NCBI RefSeq assembly: GCF_963422225.1
Contig: NZ_OY728607.1
Location: 682,001 to 746,000 of the forward strand
Source of the DNA: Candidatus Trichorickettsia mobilis
GTDB taxonomy: Bacteria > Pseudomonadota > Alphaproteobacteria > Rickettsiales > Rickettsiaceae
DNA length: 64,000 nt
Direction: 5' to 3'
A program made the position numbers and the translations under genes. This document shows, one piece after another, positions 43,671 to 53,267 of this stretch (position 1 is the stretch's first letter; the number at the start of each line of letters is the position of its first letter). A model generated the notes under the pieces. It had not been told where the DNA came from. It saw only the letters and a list, made by a program, of their open reading frames with translations, and did no database searches.

Positions 43671-43913
43671 CTATAGCTTAAATCGATAAGGTAGTGACTT
43701 TTTTGATGCTGTTTGTGAGTGTTGTTCACGATTTTTAAGGTACCAGATGTAATTCCAAGCTAAGCAGGAATCCAGTTTTTTCTACTTAAATCTTAAGCTG
43801 GGTAAAAATCTACTAGATTTTTTGGATCTCTGCCTGCGGCAGGGATGACATCGAGGGTATTTTACTCACAAACAGCATCAAAAAAGTCACTACCTTATCG
43901 ATTTAAGCTATAG
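43671..43913. repeat. Large perfect inverted repeat
   Basis: Two ~50-bp arms (43671-43720 and 43864-43913; CTATAGCTTAAATCGATAAG and its complement) are perfectly complementary across about 143 bp of interior. The interior contains GGAATCCAGTTTTTTC and CTGCCTGCGGCAG stretches. It looks like a mini-transposable element just downstream of IS630 copy 1. No target duplication is evident. The remaining spacer to 44141 has a second, partial inverted pair (GTGAGTGTTGTTCACGA near 43711 and its near-complement near 44070) and no supported gene. Confidence 0.75.
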
Positions 43914-44198
43914 GCGCCGCGCGGAAATTTTGTGGGTGTTCAAGGTTTTTAGAAAAAGTCATCACAGATTTTGTTAAAAATCGAAGCAATCCAGTCTTTA
44001 TATAAGTATGTTCCCCCTCCTTATTCGTGACGATGTCTTGTATGTGTCATACTAACGTTTAAACTAAAAAACTCGTGAACAACGCTCACTTTTGATAGAT
44101 ATTTTACATAATCTAGTTAAATTACGTTTAATTATGTAATATTGCTAATGTATAAGGTAGCCATAAATTTTATAGTTCATAAACTTCAGGAAAATATT

Positions 44199-44495
44199 AT
44201 GAAAAAGAAATCACCTATACCTACCTCAGAACAAGAAAAAGAATATTATTTAAAAAAAATTGTAGAAATCAAACAAAATGGAGTTTCAGAGCAAGTAAAA
44301 CTATTGGTTATAGCGATGATGCAAGGACAAAAGGTCAGTGTAGAAGAATTTGTTAAAACACTTAATGACCCAGTGGTAACTGCGCGCTTTAACTTAGAAA
44401 AAAATATCGAAAACAAAGAAAATAACCCGTTCTCAGCAAATATTTCAGGAAAAAACTCGCAAATACAATATGATGACGATCTAAATGATAACTAA
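44199..44495 (+). CDS. Small hydrophilic hypothetical protein
   Basis: 98 aa from ATG 44199 (MKKKSPIPTSEQEKEYYLKK), chosen because an AGG lies about 9 bases upstream; the frame opens further upstream at 44142. The first two-thirds are predicted helical (VSEQVKLLVIAMMQGQKVSV) and the tail is Asn/Asp-rich (NNPFSANIS, DDDLNDN). I do not recognise it. It converges with pbpC, overlapping its 3' end by 4 bp. Confidence 0.55.
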   Translation: MKKKSPIPTSEQEKEYYLKKIVEIKQNGVSEQVKLLVIAMMQGQKVSVEEFVKTLNDPVVTARFNLEKNIENKENNPFSANISGKNSQIQYDDDLNDN

Positions 44496-46750
44496 TTTTC
44501 TACTATTATAACTCTAGTATGACTATAACCATTATTATCAATGACCCGGATGATTTTTTTACCGATAGTTGCCTGCCATAAAAAGAATTCTGCTGCATAG
44601 GTTTTAGCAATAAATTGATCATCTACAAACCAGAATAGCGTTGCAACATTTGCATCAGTAATCGCTGAAAAAGTAATAAATTTACTGACTTTAAGTGAAT
44701 AAACGACATTTTTCAGAGGAGAGGTAATTTCTGGTTTCTGGTAACTATTACTGCTAATTCCATAAACACTTGTAGTGGCCGACAAAAGATTTTTATTTAT
44801 ACTTATCTGGTTCAGATCACTAGACCAAAATTTGTTGATCTGATAAGAATTATTTTTGGATGTCAGTTGTCTCTCTTGTTTTCTATATATACCGCTAGGC
44901 TTAATTGGTGATTTGCCCGGAATAAACCAGCTATCAGTTTTAATAGGACATAAGTCATTATCTATATCGCCAGTATCCGCGCAAGCTAAAACCTTGGTAA
45001 TTTTTAATGATGGCACTTTATAGCTAATTAAATCTTCAATCGGACTTATACCAGTTAAAGAATCGATAATATTAAAAAATAATGGTGCTGCCGTTTTTAC
45101 GCCGATAAACTGCCCCTTAACTTTTCCCTGAAAATCACCGACCCACACTGCAAGCACATACTTACCAAATATACCTACAGCCCAACTATCCCGGAACGCA
45201 CTAGAAGTTCCTGTCTTCCAATAAACTGACAAATTTATTGCTGTACTACCCAACATATTGGCATTTAATCCAGGTCTTGCAACGCTCTTTAATATGTCTA
45301 GAGTTATATAACTAGCTTCCGGTGATAATAGCGAACTAATACCAAAATTATTTGGCTGCACCTCTGTTACTTTCTTAAGTTCCTGATATACTCCCATATT
45401 TGCAAGCATAGCATATAATTTTACTAGCTCTTCCATGGTAACTTCTACTCCACCAAGAGCCAATGATAATCCATATTTATCTACAGGCAATAACTTGCCA
45501 ACTCCAGATTTTTTTAAAAATTCATAAAAAGTTGGGTTGAACAATTTAGAAGCGAGATATAATACCGGAACATTTTTACTCTTAATCAACGCATCCTTAG
45601 CGCTAATAGGCCCGATAAAATCACCGTCAAAATTTTCTGGTAAATAATTACCATAATTATATGGTGTATCTTTTAATAGCGTTAGTGGATGAATTAACCC
45701 TTGATCAAAAGCTAAAGCATAGACAAATGGCTTTAAAGTCGAACCTGGGGAACGCCTGGTTCTTGTCCCATCAATCTGACCTTGAATAGTAACATCAGAG
45801 AAATTAGCTGAACCAACACTTGCTAGCACTTCCATAGTAGTAAAATCTATCAATAATGCAGCAGCATTTTTGATGCCATAAATTGTTGACGTATTTACGT
45901 AAACCTCAAGCTGACGAGCAATAAAATTCTGGATTTCTTTATCTATTGTAGTGGTAATATTACGATGATTATTAGTAGCAAGCATTCTTAACGTAAACTG
46001 CGGTGCTATAAACGGTAAATCTTGTATAGAATTAAATTTAGCTGGCAAATCAAATAATTTGTTATAAACTTTATCTTGCGGATGCAACTCCTGCCACTGC
46101 TCAAATAAAAATTTCCTGGCTAATAAAGTTTTATTATTAGCTACTCCGCTATTTGGAGCTCTTTTGAGTGGATTCTGAGGAATAACCGCCAGACTTAAAC
46201 TTTCAAATAAGTTTAAGTCCTGTGCTTGACGACCTAAATATATATAGCTTGCTGCTCCTACTCCTTCAATATTCCTACCATATGGCACTAAATTTAAATA
46301 GGCTTCTAATATATCCTTCTTTGAATAATGTAATTCTAACTGCAGAGCTTTTACTATTTGCCAAATTTTGCCTAAGACATTACTAGATTTAATTTTGAAT
46401 TTCAATCTAGCCACCTGCATAGTAATAGTGGAACCACCAACTTTACGATTACCTCCAAAATATGTCTGTACAAAAGCTTTATATAGAGCAATAGGATTAA
46501 TGCCTATATGGCTATAAAAATATTTATCTTCATACAACAACACTGCTTCGATAAACTGCGGCGCTATATTATCTAGTGATGTATATAATCTATATTTCTG
46601 ATCGACTGAAATAGTCAAACGCATTAGTTTTTTATTTCTATCTAAAACTATTCGAGAAAAATCTGTGTCTTCCAGTAATAAAGGCTTAGAAAGAATTATA
46701 TACGACAACAAAATAGCTATCATCAATATTAGAAATCTAGTAAAAAACAT
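44492..46750 (-). CDS. pbpC: Penicillin-binding protein 1C
   Basis: A bifunctional peptidoglycan synthase of 752 aa. An N-terminal anchor helix (about 4-22) is followed by the GT51 glycosyltransferase (catalytic Glu in YEDKYFYSHIGINP; GGSTITMQVARL near 105). The transpeptidase has the SxxK motif in SPGSTLKPFVYA near 335 and KTGTS near 512. The last ~90 residues match the PBP1C-specific C-terminal beta domain (VYSLKVSKFITFSA...LFWFVD). The alpha-2-macroglobulin partner gene often next to pbpC is absent here. It implies retained peptidoglycan synthesis. Confidence 0.94.
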   Translation of the reverse strand: MFFTRFLILMIAILLSYIILSKPLLLEDTDFSRIVLDRNKKLMRLTISVDQKYRLYTSLDNIAPQFIEAVLLYEDKYFYSHIGINPIALYKAFVQTYFGGNRKVGGSTITMQVARLKFKIKSSNVLGKIWQIVKALQLELHYSKKDILEAYLNLVPYGRNIEGVGAASYIYLGRQAQDLNLFESLSLAVIPQNPLKRAPNSGVANNKTLLARKFLFEQWQELHPQDKVYNKLFDLPAKFNSIQDLPFIAPQFTLRMLATNNHRNITTTIDKEIQNFIARQLEVYVNTSTIYGIKNAAALLIDFTTMEVLASVGSANFSDVTIQGQIDGTRTRRSPGSTLKPFVYALAFDQGLIHPLTLLKDTPYNYGNYLPENFDGDFIGPISAKDALIKSKNVPVLYLASKLFNPTFYEFLKKSGVGKLLPVDKYGLSLALGGVEVTMEELVKLYAMLANMGVYQELKKVTEVQPNNFGISSLLSPEASYITLDILKSVARPGLNANMLGSTAINLSVYWKTGTSSAFRDSWAVGIFGKYVLAVWVGDFQGKVKGQFIGVKTAAPLFFNIIDSLTGISPIEDLISYKVPSLKITKVLACADTGDIDNDLCPIKTDSWFIPGKSPIKPSGIYRKQERQLTSKNNSYQINKFWSSDLNQISINKNLLSATTSVYGISSNSYQKPEITSPLKNVVYSLKVSKFITFSAITDANVATLFWFVDDQFIAKTYAAEFFLWQATIGKKIIRVIDNNGYSHTRVIIVEN

Positions 46751-46853
46751 GTGAAATTTTTTATAATTTTAATACAGCCTAAATTACTATTGACTCAAGC
46801 AGTCTATAGTATATACTACCTTAGTATTTTTAAAATGTAATTTGATTATTAAT

Positions 46854-47171
46854 ATGTTTGCAGTCATTAGAACAGGTGGAAAACAATATAAAGTTGCTAG
46901 AAATAGCAAAATAAAAATTGAGAAAATTGATGGTATTCCCGGGGCGAAAGTTGAATTTAATGAAATATTGATGATTGGCGAAGCATCAAAAGCATTTTTT
47001 ATTGGCACTCCTATTGTTAAGGATGCACTTGTAACAGCTGAAATTACTAGCCAGCTTAAAGATGATAAAATACTAGTATTCAAGAAAAAACGTCGTCAAA
47101 ACTATCGACGCACTGCTGGACATAGACAAGAATTAACAGAAATAAAGATTTTAGATATTACAAAGAAATAA
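46854..47171 (+). CDS. rplU: Ribosomal protein L21
   Basis: A large-subunit protein that binds 23S rRNA and contacts L20. 105 aa from ATG 46854 (MFAVIRTGGKQYKVARNSKI); four upstream in-frame codons are disregarded because L21 starts MFAVI. The end KKRRQNYRRTAGHRQELTEI is family-typical. It is followed after 32 bp by rpmA, the universal pairing. Confidence 0.97.
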   Translation: MFAVIRTGGKQYKVARNSKIKIEKIDGIPGAKVEFNEILMIGEASKAFFIGTPIVKDALVTAEITSQLKDDKILVFKKKRRQNYRRTAGHRQELTEIKILDITKK

Positions 47172-47203
47172 TATTTCGATTTTATTATAAATGGTATTGA
47201 AAG

Positions 47204-47455
47204 ATGGCAACGAAAAAAGCTGGTGGTAGTTCTAGAAACGGCAGAGATTCCGCTGGTCGCAGACTAGGTGCTAAAAAATCTGATGGACAATATGTTATAC
47301 CTGGTAACATTATTTTTAGACAACGTGGGACAAAATTTCATCCTGGCCAAAATGTAGGCATTGGTAAAGATCATACATTATTTTCCTTAATCGAAGGTAA
47401 GGTAGAGTTTACCCACAAAAAAGGACGTAAAATAATAAATGTACTTGCTGGATAA
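47204..47455 (+). CDS. rpmA: Ribosomal protein L27
   Basis: L27 reaches toward the peptidyl transferase centre with its N-terminus. 83 aa starting [20 protein letters not shown], then [21 protein letters not shown]. No cleavable leader like that of Firmicutes. Co-transcribed with rplU. The 47456-47751 gap to tolQ has no gene I can support. Confidence 0.98.
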   Translation: MATKKAGGSSRNGRDSAGRRLGAKKSDGQYVIPGNIIFRQRGTKFHPGQNVGIGKDHTLFSLIEGKVEFTHKKGRKIINVLAG

Positions 47456-47751
47456 ATAGTAGAGAATTATTTTATAAATAAACTTCTTTTCCAAACTCAT
47501 TGTTGGTAGCAAAACTACTTTTCAGTTTTATTGCTATCTATAATCAAGTGATAGAATCACTTGACATTTATTCTTATGATTTTGTGAGTTTAAAAGGGCT
47601 AGTTTTTGACCTTCTGGAACAATCAACGCAAATTCGTCGCAAATCTTATTTGCCAACAAATCTACTTCCCCAATTTTTATCTTTGTTATTAAAATTATAT
47701 TTTATAATAAGTTATTTATCTATAATTAAATTATTTAGTTAAGCAATCACA

Positions 47752-48477
47752 ATGAGTACCATAACCGTTAACGAAGTAGCTAATATTACTGTTAGTAATA
47801 ATTCTTCTATCTTTTCACTAATAGCTTCTGCAGATATTGTCAGTAAATCAGTGATGCTATTACTCATTATTGTCTCTATCTGGTCATGGACAATAATATT
47901 TGATAAAACTTTACGTCTAATTAAAATTAAAAAAAAAATCACTGCTTTTGAGGCAGTATTTTGGTCTGGACAAATTCTGGATCAGTTATATGAAAACATC
48001 AAGAACGCTGTTGACAACCCATTGTCCGCAATATTTGTTGGAGCCATGCATGAATGCAAGCGTAGTAGCAGAAAAAATCAAACGGACTCTTTCTTAAAAA
48101 TTGGTCAAAAAGAACGGATTTTACAATCCATGCATTTAATACGAGACCGTGAACTAGAAAAACTGGAAACAAATTTGACTTTCCTGGCTACAGTAGGTTC
48201 AAGCGCAACTTTTATCGGATTATTCGGCACCGTATGGGGAATAATGCATAGTTTTCAATCCATTGCTGCTTCAAAAAACACTTCATTAGCAGTAGTTGCA
48301 CCAGGAATAGCCGAAGCATTGCTTGCTACTGCGATTGGTTTGCTTGCGGCGATTCCTGCTGTAATTTTTCATAGCTATTTAATGAATAAGGTAATATCAA
48401 TTAGTAATAAGATGGATGATTTTGTAGGAGAATTAAATACTCTGTTATCTAGAGCTATTGATGAAGAAAAAATATGA
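47752..48477 (+). CDS. tolQ: Tol-Pal motor protein TolQ
   Basis: TolQ, with TolR, forms the proton-driven motor energising the Tol-Pal envelope system. 241 aa with three membrane helices: the first near 35-53 (MLLLIIVSIWSWTIIFDKTL), the others near 140-165 (TVGSSATFIGLFGTVWGIMH) and 180-205 (GIAEALLATAIGLLAAIPAV), with the conserved TM2-TM3 motifs. The TGA stop overlaps a palindromic element, and 320 bp of repeats separate it from tolR, where most bacteria have a few bases. Confidence 0.95.
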   Translation: MSTITVNEVANITVSNNSSIFSLIASADIVSKSVMLLLIIVSIWSWTIIFDKTLRLIKIKKKITAFEAVFWSGQILDQLYENIKNAVDNPLSAIFVGAMHECKRSSRKNQTDSFLKIGQKERILQSMHLIRDRELEKLETNLTFLATVGSSATFIGLFGTVWGIMHSFQSIAASKNTSLAVVAPGIAEALLATAIGLLAAIPAVIFHSYLMNKVISISNKMDDFVGELNTLLSRAIDEEKI

Positions 48478-48605
48478 TAGACTCGGTGAAAATTGAGAAT
48501 TGCGTTGTCGTATTTGAAGATCTGTGCTGCTCACGTACTCAAGTGTACGCTCCGCTGCTCGACTTCAATACTCCTAGCACTTCTTCAATTTTGACCTTCG
48601 TCTAT
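48477..48605 (+). repeat. Palindromic element at the tolQ stop codon
   Basis: A 129-bp element starting inside the tolQ TGA (TGATAGACTCGGTG) and ending CTTCGTCTAT. Near-identical in layout to the element at the rpoB stop (16702-16828), with the same orientation relative to the gene it follows. The interior has GTGCTGCTCACGTACT and a complementary GTACGCTCCGCTGCTC. Confidence 0.78.
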
Positions 48606-48642
48606 ACCAACTCAAAATTTTGAGAATGTTCAATGAACAAGT

Positions 48643-48683
48643 CGTCATTGCGAAGGCTTTGCCTGAAGCTCTTCGCAATGACG
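48643..48683. repeat. Hairpin in the tolQ-tolR spacer
   Basis: A 13-bp perfect inverted repeat CGTCATTGCGAAG / CTTCGCAATGACG with a 15-base loop. The CGTCATTGCGA core also borders the inverted repeats at 31888-32097 and 57612-57706, so these are related elements. Confidence 0.7.
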
Positions 48684-48797
48684 AGAGAACCAATGACTGA
48701 GTGCAAGTGAGAGGTATGGTTTATCGAACACTTCAAATTCACGAGACATAAACTTGTTGTCCTCTTATATGATAAAGTTAAGGAAAAAGCATAATCT

Positions 48798-49235
48798 ATG
48801 GCCTTTAAACTAGCAAATACACAATATAATAGACGCAGTAGGCGTAGCATAAGCTGCGAGATCAACATCACCCCGCTAGTTGATGTGATGTTGGTATTAT
48901 TAGTAATTTTCATGGTTACTTCGCCAATGCTAGTGGCCGGTATTAACGTTGATTTACCGGAAACAAAAGCCAGTCCAATTTCAGGTCAAGATGAACCGCT
49001 AGTTTTAACTATTAACAAAAAAGGTGAACTCTTTCTAGTTGAAACCAAAATAGAACGTACCCATATAGCAGAAAAACTTACTCAAATCACCGCAGAAAAA
49101 AAAGATACCAGAATTTTTATCAGAGGTGACAAGGCAGCACCTTATGGCGAGATTGTAAAAATCATTGCTGAAATTCATGCTGCCGGTTTTTCAAAAGTAG
49201 CACTTATTTCTAATATTAAACACAATGAAAAATAA
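48798..49235 (+). CDS. tolR: Tol-Pal system protein TolR
   Basis: A 145-aa ExbD/TolR protein: one N-terminal membrane helix (about 23-43) bearing the proton-path Asp in INITPLVDVMLVLLVIFMV, then a periplasmic domain (about 65-140). It pairs with TolQ in the motor. Its end overlaps the tolA start by 11 bp, indicating coupling with tolA, while the link to tolQ is interrupted by repeats. Confidence 0.96.
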   Translation: MAFKLANTQYNRRSRRSISCEINITPLVDVMLVLLVIFMVTSPMLVAGINVDLPETKASPISGQDEPLVLTINKKGELFLVETKIERTHIAEKLTQITAEKKDTRIFIRGDKAAPYGEIVKIIAEIHAAGFSKVALISNIKHNEK

Positions 49236-50196
49236 TGATAATACTTCGCTTCTAGCATTATCATGTTCTCTTGCTGTGCATTTATTGGTGTTTTACATAG
49301 TAATATTTGGTTGGGCATTTGAAACTAAAGTACTTGAAGAAGAACAGGTGATCACCTTTGATATGCTACCAACTAGTGCTATATCAAACGTACCTACTAA
49401 AAAGGTTCAACAACCTGAACCAGAAAAAGTTGAGGACGCAAAAAAAATATTAAACACTAAAACCGATCCCGTTCTTGAAGTCCCAGCTCCAGTTGTAAAA
49501 AAAGAACCGACAGCTACTGCCACAGAAACTCCAAAACCTGCAATAGTAGAACCAGAATTACCAAAAGAAAATTCTATAGTCAAAGAAGAAGCTATTAACA
49601 TTAAAAAACCAGAACCAATTCAAAAAAAAGAACCTAAACCTGAACCTAAGCCAGAAAAGCAAATTCCCAAAGAACCACTTAAGAGCCAAAAAAAGGAAAG
49701 CAAACCTACTGCAAAACCAGATAAAAAGAAAAAAATTATCAATGATAAAGATCTAGATTCACTACTTAAGACTTTAGAGCAATCATCTGATGGTAATAAT
49801 AACAAATCAACTAAACATGCAAAAAAATCAGAACAAGGTGATGTAGACAAAGAATCAAAAGGTTCGTATGATGAGAACTTAGCTTTATCTATCAGTGAGA
49901 TAGCTTTAATTAAACAACAAATTGAAAAACATTGGAATGTACCAGCTGGTACCGCAAATATTGAACAAGTTAGAATTACGTTATACATAGCTTTGAATAA
50001 AGATGGTACCGTAACGCAAGTACAAATCAAAAACAAATTTTGTGGAGCTGCGACACCAGACGCTTGTATGATGGTTGCCAATAGTGCCATGAGAGCAGTA
50101 TGGCAAGTTAGTCCTTTTGAAAATTTATCAGCTGAACGTTATAGTATCTGGAAAGAATTTAATTTTCTTTTTGACCCTAGTGAGCTATTAAGATAA
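49225..50196 (+). CDS. tolA: Tol-Pal system protein TolA
   Basis: TolA spans the periplasm, linking the TolQR motor to Pal/TolB. 323 aa: a membrane helix near 9-27 (LLALSCSLAVHLLVFYIVIF), a long Pro/Lys/Glu-rich arm (about 50-190 with EPxP and KKEPKPEPKPE runs) and a C-terminal TolA/TonB-like domain (about 220-323: IEKHWNVPAGT, VRITLYIALNKDGTV). It overlaps tolR and is followed by tolB after 49 bp. Confidence 0.92.
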   Translation: MKNNDNTSLLALSCSLAVHLLVFYIVIFGWAFETKVLEEEQVITFDMLPTSAISNVPTKKVQQPEPEKVEDAKKILNTKTDPVLEVPAPVVKKEPTATATETPKPAIVEPELPKENSIVKEEAINIKKPEPIQKKEPKPEPKPEKQIPKEPLKSQKKESKPTAKPDKKKKIINDKDLDSLLKTLEQSSDGNNNKSTKHAKKSEQGDVDKESKGSYDENLALSISEIALIKQQIEKHWNVPAGTANIEQVRITLYIALNKDGTVTQVQIKNKFCGAATPDACMMVANSAMRAVWQVSPFENLSAERYSIWKEFNFLFDPSELLR

Positions 50197-50245
50197 ATAT
50201 CCATGAGCCTTAGGCTCTACGAACAGAATTTGGAGTTATATTAAA

Positions 50246-51571
50246 ATGATTCGCCTATTTTTTAGCATATTATTATTGTTAATTGCATTTAACAGTCAAG
50301 CCATCGAAACTATCACTATCAACCGTGGTCATGCAGATCCTATTCCGGTGGCAATTAATCATTTCAATGCGGATAATAGCGCAGATAATATAACCGGTGA
50401 TAATATCACCAATGTTATTGCCAACGATTTAAAGCGATCAGGATTATTTAAGCCAATCTCTAGAGCAGCGTTCATTGAACATAAAATTGGCATTGAACAT
50501 AAACCATTATTTGTAACTTGGAGACAAATAAACGCCAATTTATTATTAAATGGTGAAGTAACTCAAGGTGAGCATGGCAAACTGAAAGTTAGTTTTATTT
50601 TATGGGATACGGTGCTAGAAAAAGACATAGTTGGTGAAGTATTTGAGATACCTGCTAATTTATGGCGTCGAGTAGCACATAAAATTGCTGATAAAATTTA
50701 TGAGAAGGTTACTGGTGATAAAGGCTATTTTGACACCAAAATTGCCTATGTTGCTGAAACTGGCACATACCTCAAACGAGTAAAGCGCATTGCGGTTATG
50801 GATTACGATGGTGCTAATCATCAATATTTAACTGATGGCAAAGATTTGGTATTAACGCCAAGATTCTCACCACAAAGTGATAGATTATTATATATTTCCT
50901 ATGCTCGTAAAATTCCGCGGATTTATATGCGTAACTTAAAAACTGGCAAAGATACTGTTGTAGGCGATTTTCCTGGTATGTCTTTTGCCCCACGTTTTAA
51001 TGCAGATGGCAGTAAAGCCTTAATGTCGATTGCAAAACATGGTTCTACTCACATTTTTTCTATAAATTTTCAAACAATGCGTATCACGCAACTGACTCAA
51101 GGATCCAGCATTAATACCTCACCCAGCTATTCTCCAGATAATAGTAAAATTGCATTTAATTCTGATCGCAGTGGCTCAAGACAGCTCTATATTATGAATG
51201 CTGATGGTTCAAATGTTGAGCGGATCAGCTTTGGCGGCGGGTTCTATACCGCACCATCATGGTCACCACGTGGTGATTATATTGCTTTCACTAAAATGAC
51301 CAGAAGTGGAGGATTTACTATCGGGGTCATGCACCCGACAACAAATGCTGAAAATGTTGGTGAAAGAATTATTGCCAATGGTTATCTAGTCGAAGGTGCA
51401 ACTTGGGCAGGTAATGGTCGAGTAATTATGTTTGCTAAAGGTGAACCACCAAGAGGAAATACTGCCGGCAAAAATCGAATATATTCCATAGATCTTACCG
51501 GCTACAATGAACTAGAAATCCCAACACCTAAGGATGCTTCTGATCCGGACTGGTCTAGAACTCTGCATTAA
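50246..51571 (+). CDS. tolB: Tol-Pal system protein TolB
   Basis: A periplasmic beta-propeller that binds Pal and TolA. 441 aa: a signal peptide ending near residue 18 (FNSQA), an N-terminal domain, and six propeller blades marked by repeats such as [36 protein letters not shown] and [15 protein letters not shown]. It is the last gene of the tol group here; pal does not follow, so it must lie elsewhere, as in Rickettsia. Confidence 0.95.
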   Translation: MIRLFFSILLLLIAFNSQAIETITINRGHADPIPVAINHFNADNSADNITGDNITNVIANDLKRSGLFKPISRAAFIEHKIGIEHKPLFVTWRQINANLLLNGEVTQGEHGKLKVSFILWDTVLEKDIVGEVFEIPANLWRRVAHKIADKIYEKVTGDKGYFDTKIAYVAETGTYLKRVKRIAVMDYDGANHQYLTDGKDLVLTPRFSPQSDRLLYISYARKIPRIYMRNLKTGKDTVVGDFPGMSFAPRFNADGSKALMSIAKHGSTHIFSINFQTMRITQLTQGSSINTSPSYSPDNSKIAFNSDRSGSRQLYIMNADGSNVERISFGGGFYTAPSWSPRGDYIAFTKMTRSGGFTIGVMHPTTNAENVGERIIANGYLVEGATWAGNGRVIMFAKGEPPRGNTAGKNRIYSIDLTGYNELEIPTPKDASDPDWSRTLH

Positions 51572-51616
51572 AACTTGCCATTGACAATATTTATATTCAC
51601 TTATATATAGTTAATT

Positions 51617-51754
51617 AAACCTCTTTTGAAACTCAGCGAAGAGAGAGGATTTGAAGGAGACAGGATGCGCAAAACCGCAGCGTACTTTGGGTACGCGAGG
51701 TGAGTGCCGAACTGTATACAAATCTCTCTCTTCGCTGAGTTTCAAAAGAGGTCA
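51617..51754. mobile_element. Decayed IS5-type-ended mini-element
   Basis: A ~138-bp palindrome with ends AACCTCTTTTGAAACTCAGCG and its exact complement near 51731-51753. The ends are one or two bases removed from the 908-bp IS5-type terminus. The interior shares GAAGGAGA and CGCAGCGTACTTTGGGTAC-like motifs with the 21244 element. The flanking duplication is unclear. The remainder of 51572-51980 has small hairpins (for example GAGCACTTATAGC with its near-complement near 51786-51822) and no gene. Confidence 0.6.
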
Positions 51755-52437
51755 TTATTATCACCAGGGGTGCTTAAGAGCACTTATAGCTAAAAAAACT
51801 TAGTTATAAGTACTCTTAGGCTGAGAAAAACCCTTAGAACCTGTTCGGAGTAATGTCTGCGGAGGGAGAGTGTTGCTTTCATTAAATATCTGAGATGAGC
51901 TTCGTGCTCTTCTCAGCTCAGACTATTGATAAACAACCTCTGCCCTTCCCTCTGGTGATCAAAAACCAAAAGAGGGATACATGCGCGACCTTACCAAAAA
52001 AGACCTATCAATCTTGATCGGCAACAGTTTAGATCATTTTGACACTACTTTATATACTCTCCTAGCACCACATCTAGCTCCGCTCTTTTTTCCCAATACT
52101 GATAAAACAGTACAATTAATAATGGCCTACTCTGTTCTAGCTACTTCAATTTTTACTAGACCATTAGGAGCGATAATTTTCGGCACGGTTGCACGTCGTG
52201 CTCCAGATCTAGGTTTATATTATTCCTTGATTGGTCTGGCGATCACTACCACTATGATCGGGTTTCTAGCTGATTATAACACTATCGGGTGGTTAGCGCC
52301 AGCAAGCCTAATTATAATTAGACTTGTTCAGGGAATTTTTGCGGAAGGAGAACACGTTATCGCCAGATTATATATTCTGGAAGGCAAATCTGATGCTAAG
52401 GCACTACAAACTTCTTATATTAGACCTCTTTCGAAAC

Positions 52438-52874
52438 TCATTTACCAAGATCCCAATTATATAAACCAGCAATTAAATTGAACCTAAGACCAAATCTTTT
52501 GCGTCTATTTCGATATTTATCAGCAATTATTTTAAAACGCTTTAACATACCTATAACATTTTCATTTAATACTCTGTCACTTGCTAAACTTCTATTATTT
52601 TTCTTATCTTCTTTGGTTAAAGCATTCTTTTTACTCTTTTTCTTTGGTAGCTCAGAATTTGTATGAATCTTCTGTAAGCCTTGATAACCAGTATCAGTAA
52701 TCACTTTAACCTCAGGCAGTATATGGGTTCTTGATTCTTTAAATAATTTAAAATCATGACGCTTACCATTGGAAAAAGAAGTGCATATGACTCGTTTGCT
52801 TTTCTTATCTACTACTATTTGAGTCTTTAACGTATGTCTTTTCTTTTTACCTGAGTAATAGTATTTCTGTTTTT
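52438..52874 (-). CDS. IS5-type transposase orfB (catalytic), copy 1
   Basis: The -1 frame after the slippery site: YYYSGKKKRHTLKTQ, then ITDTGYQGL with the second catalytic Asp and LNENVIGMLKRFK with the Glu, ending FNLIAGLYNWDLGK. The internal ATG at 52704 could give an 88-aa fragment, but the full catalytic protein needs the frameshift from orfA. The stop lies 16 bp from the element's end. Confidence 0.88.
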
Positions 52875-53267
52875 TTGGGGTCGCTCTATAGGGCTTTCTG
52901 TAGCATCTATTAAAACTAATTCATACTCCATACCGCTTTTAACTAGAGCCTTCTTACCTGGAAGAGCAAAATCCGGATGTTTTATTAGAGTGTCTTCAAC
53001 AAAACGAATTGTTTTAAATGCACTGCTTTCGCTAACCCCATAATTCTTAGCTATATGAAAATAGGTACGGTATTCCCTTAAATATTCAAGTGTCATTAAT
53101 AGGCTGTCTTCCATACTAAGACTAGCTCTTCTGCCACCTTGGTACCTCCTATTTATTTGTTTCTCTGTCTTTAAAATCCCTACCATCTTTTCGAATGTAC
53201 TATTTCTTACCCCAGTTAATCTTCTAAAATGCTCTTCCGATAAAATGCTTAAATTTTTATATCTCAT
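52827..53267 (-). CDS. IS5-type transposase orfA, copy 1
   Basis: 146 aa with a helix-turn-helix-like N-terminal half (EEHFRRLTGVRNSTFEKMV) and the first catalytic Asp in VLIDATESPIERP. Reading reaches the heptamer A-AAA-AAC at 52869-52875 in the correct phase for -1 ribosomal slippage. Slippage would join it to orfB, giving a full transposase of about 276 aa; without it, translation stops at 52827. Confidence 0.92.
   Translation of the reverse strand: MRYKNLSILSEEHFRRLTGVRNSTFEKMVGILKTEKQINRRYQGGRRASLSMEDSLLMTLEYLREYRTYFHIAKNYGVSESSAFKTIRFVEDTLIKHPDFALPGKKALVKSGMEYELVLIDATESPIERPQKNRNTITQVKRKDIR

Noticed and set aside
47500..47742. 80-codon frame between rpmA and tolQ
   Set aside because: TTG start, no ribosome binding site and no recognisable motif; could be a remnant but cannot be supported.
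51572..51980. Expected pal gene after tolB
   Set aside because: No lipoprotein or OmpA-like frame is present; the next gene is an MFS transporter.
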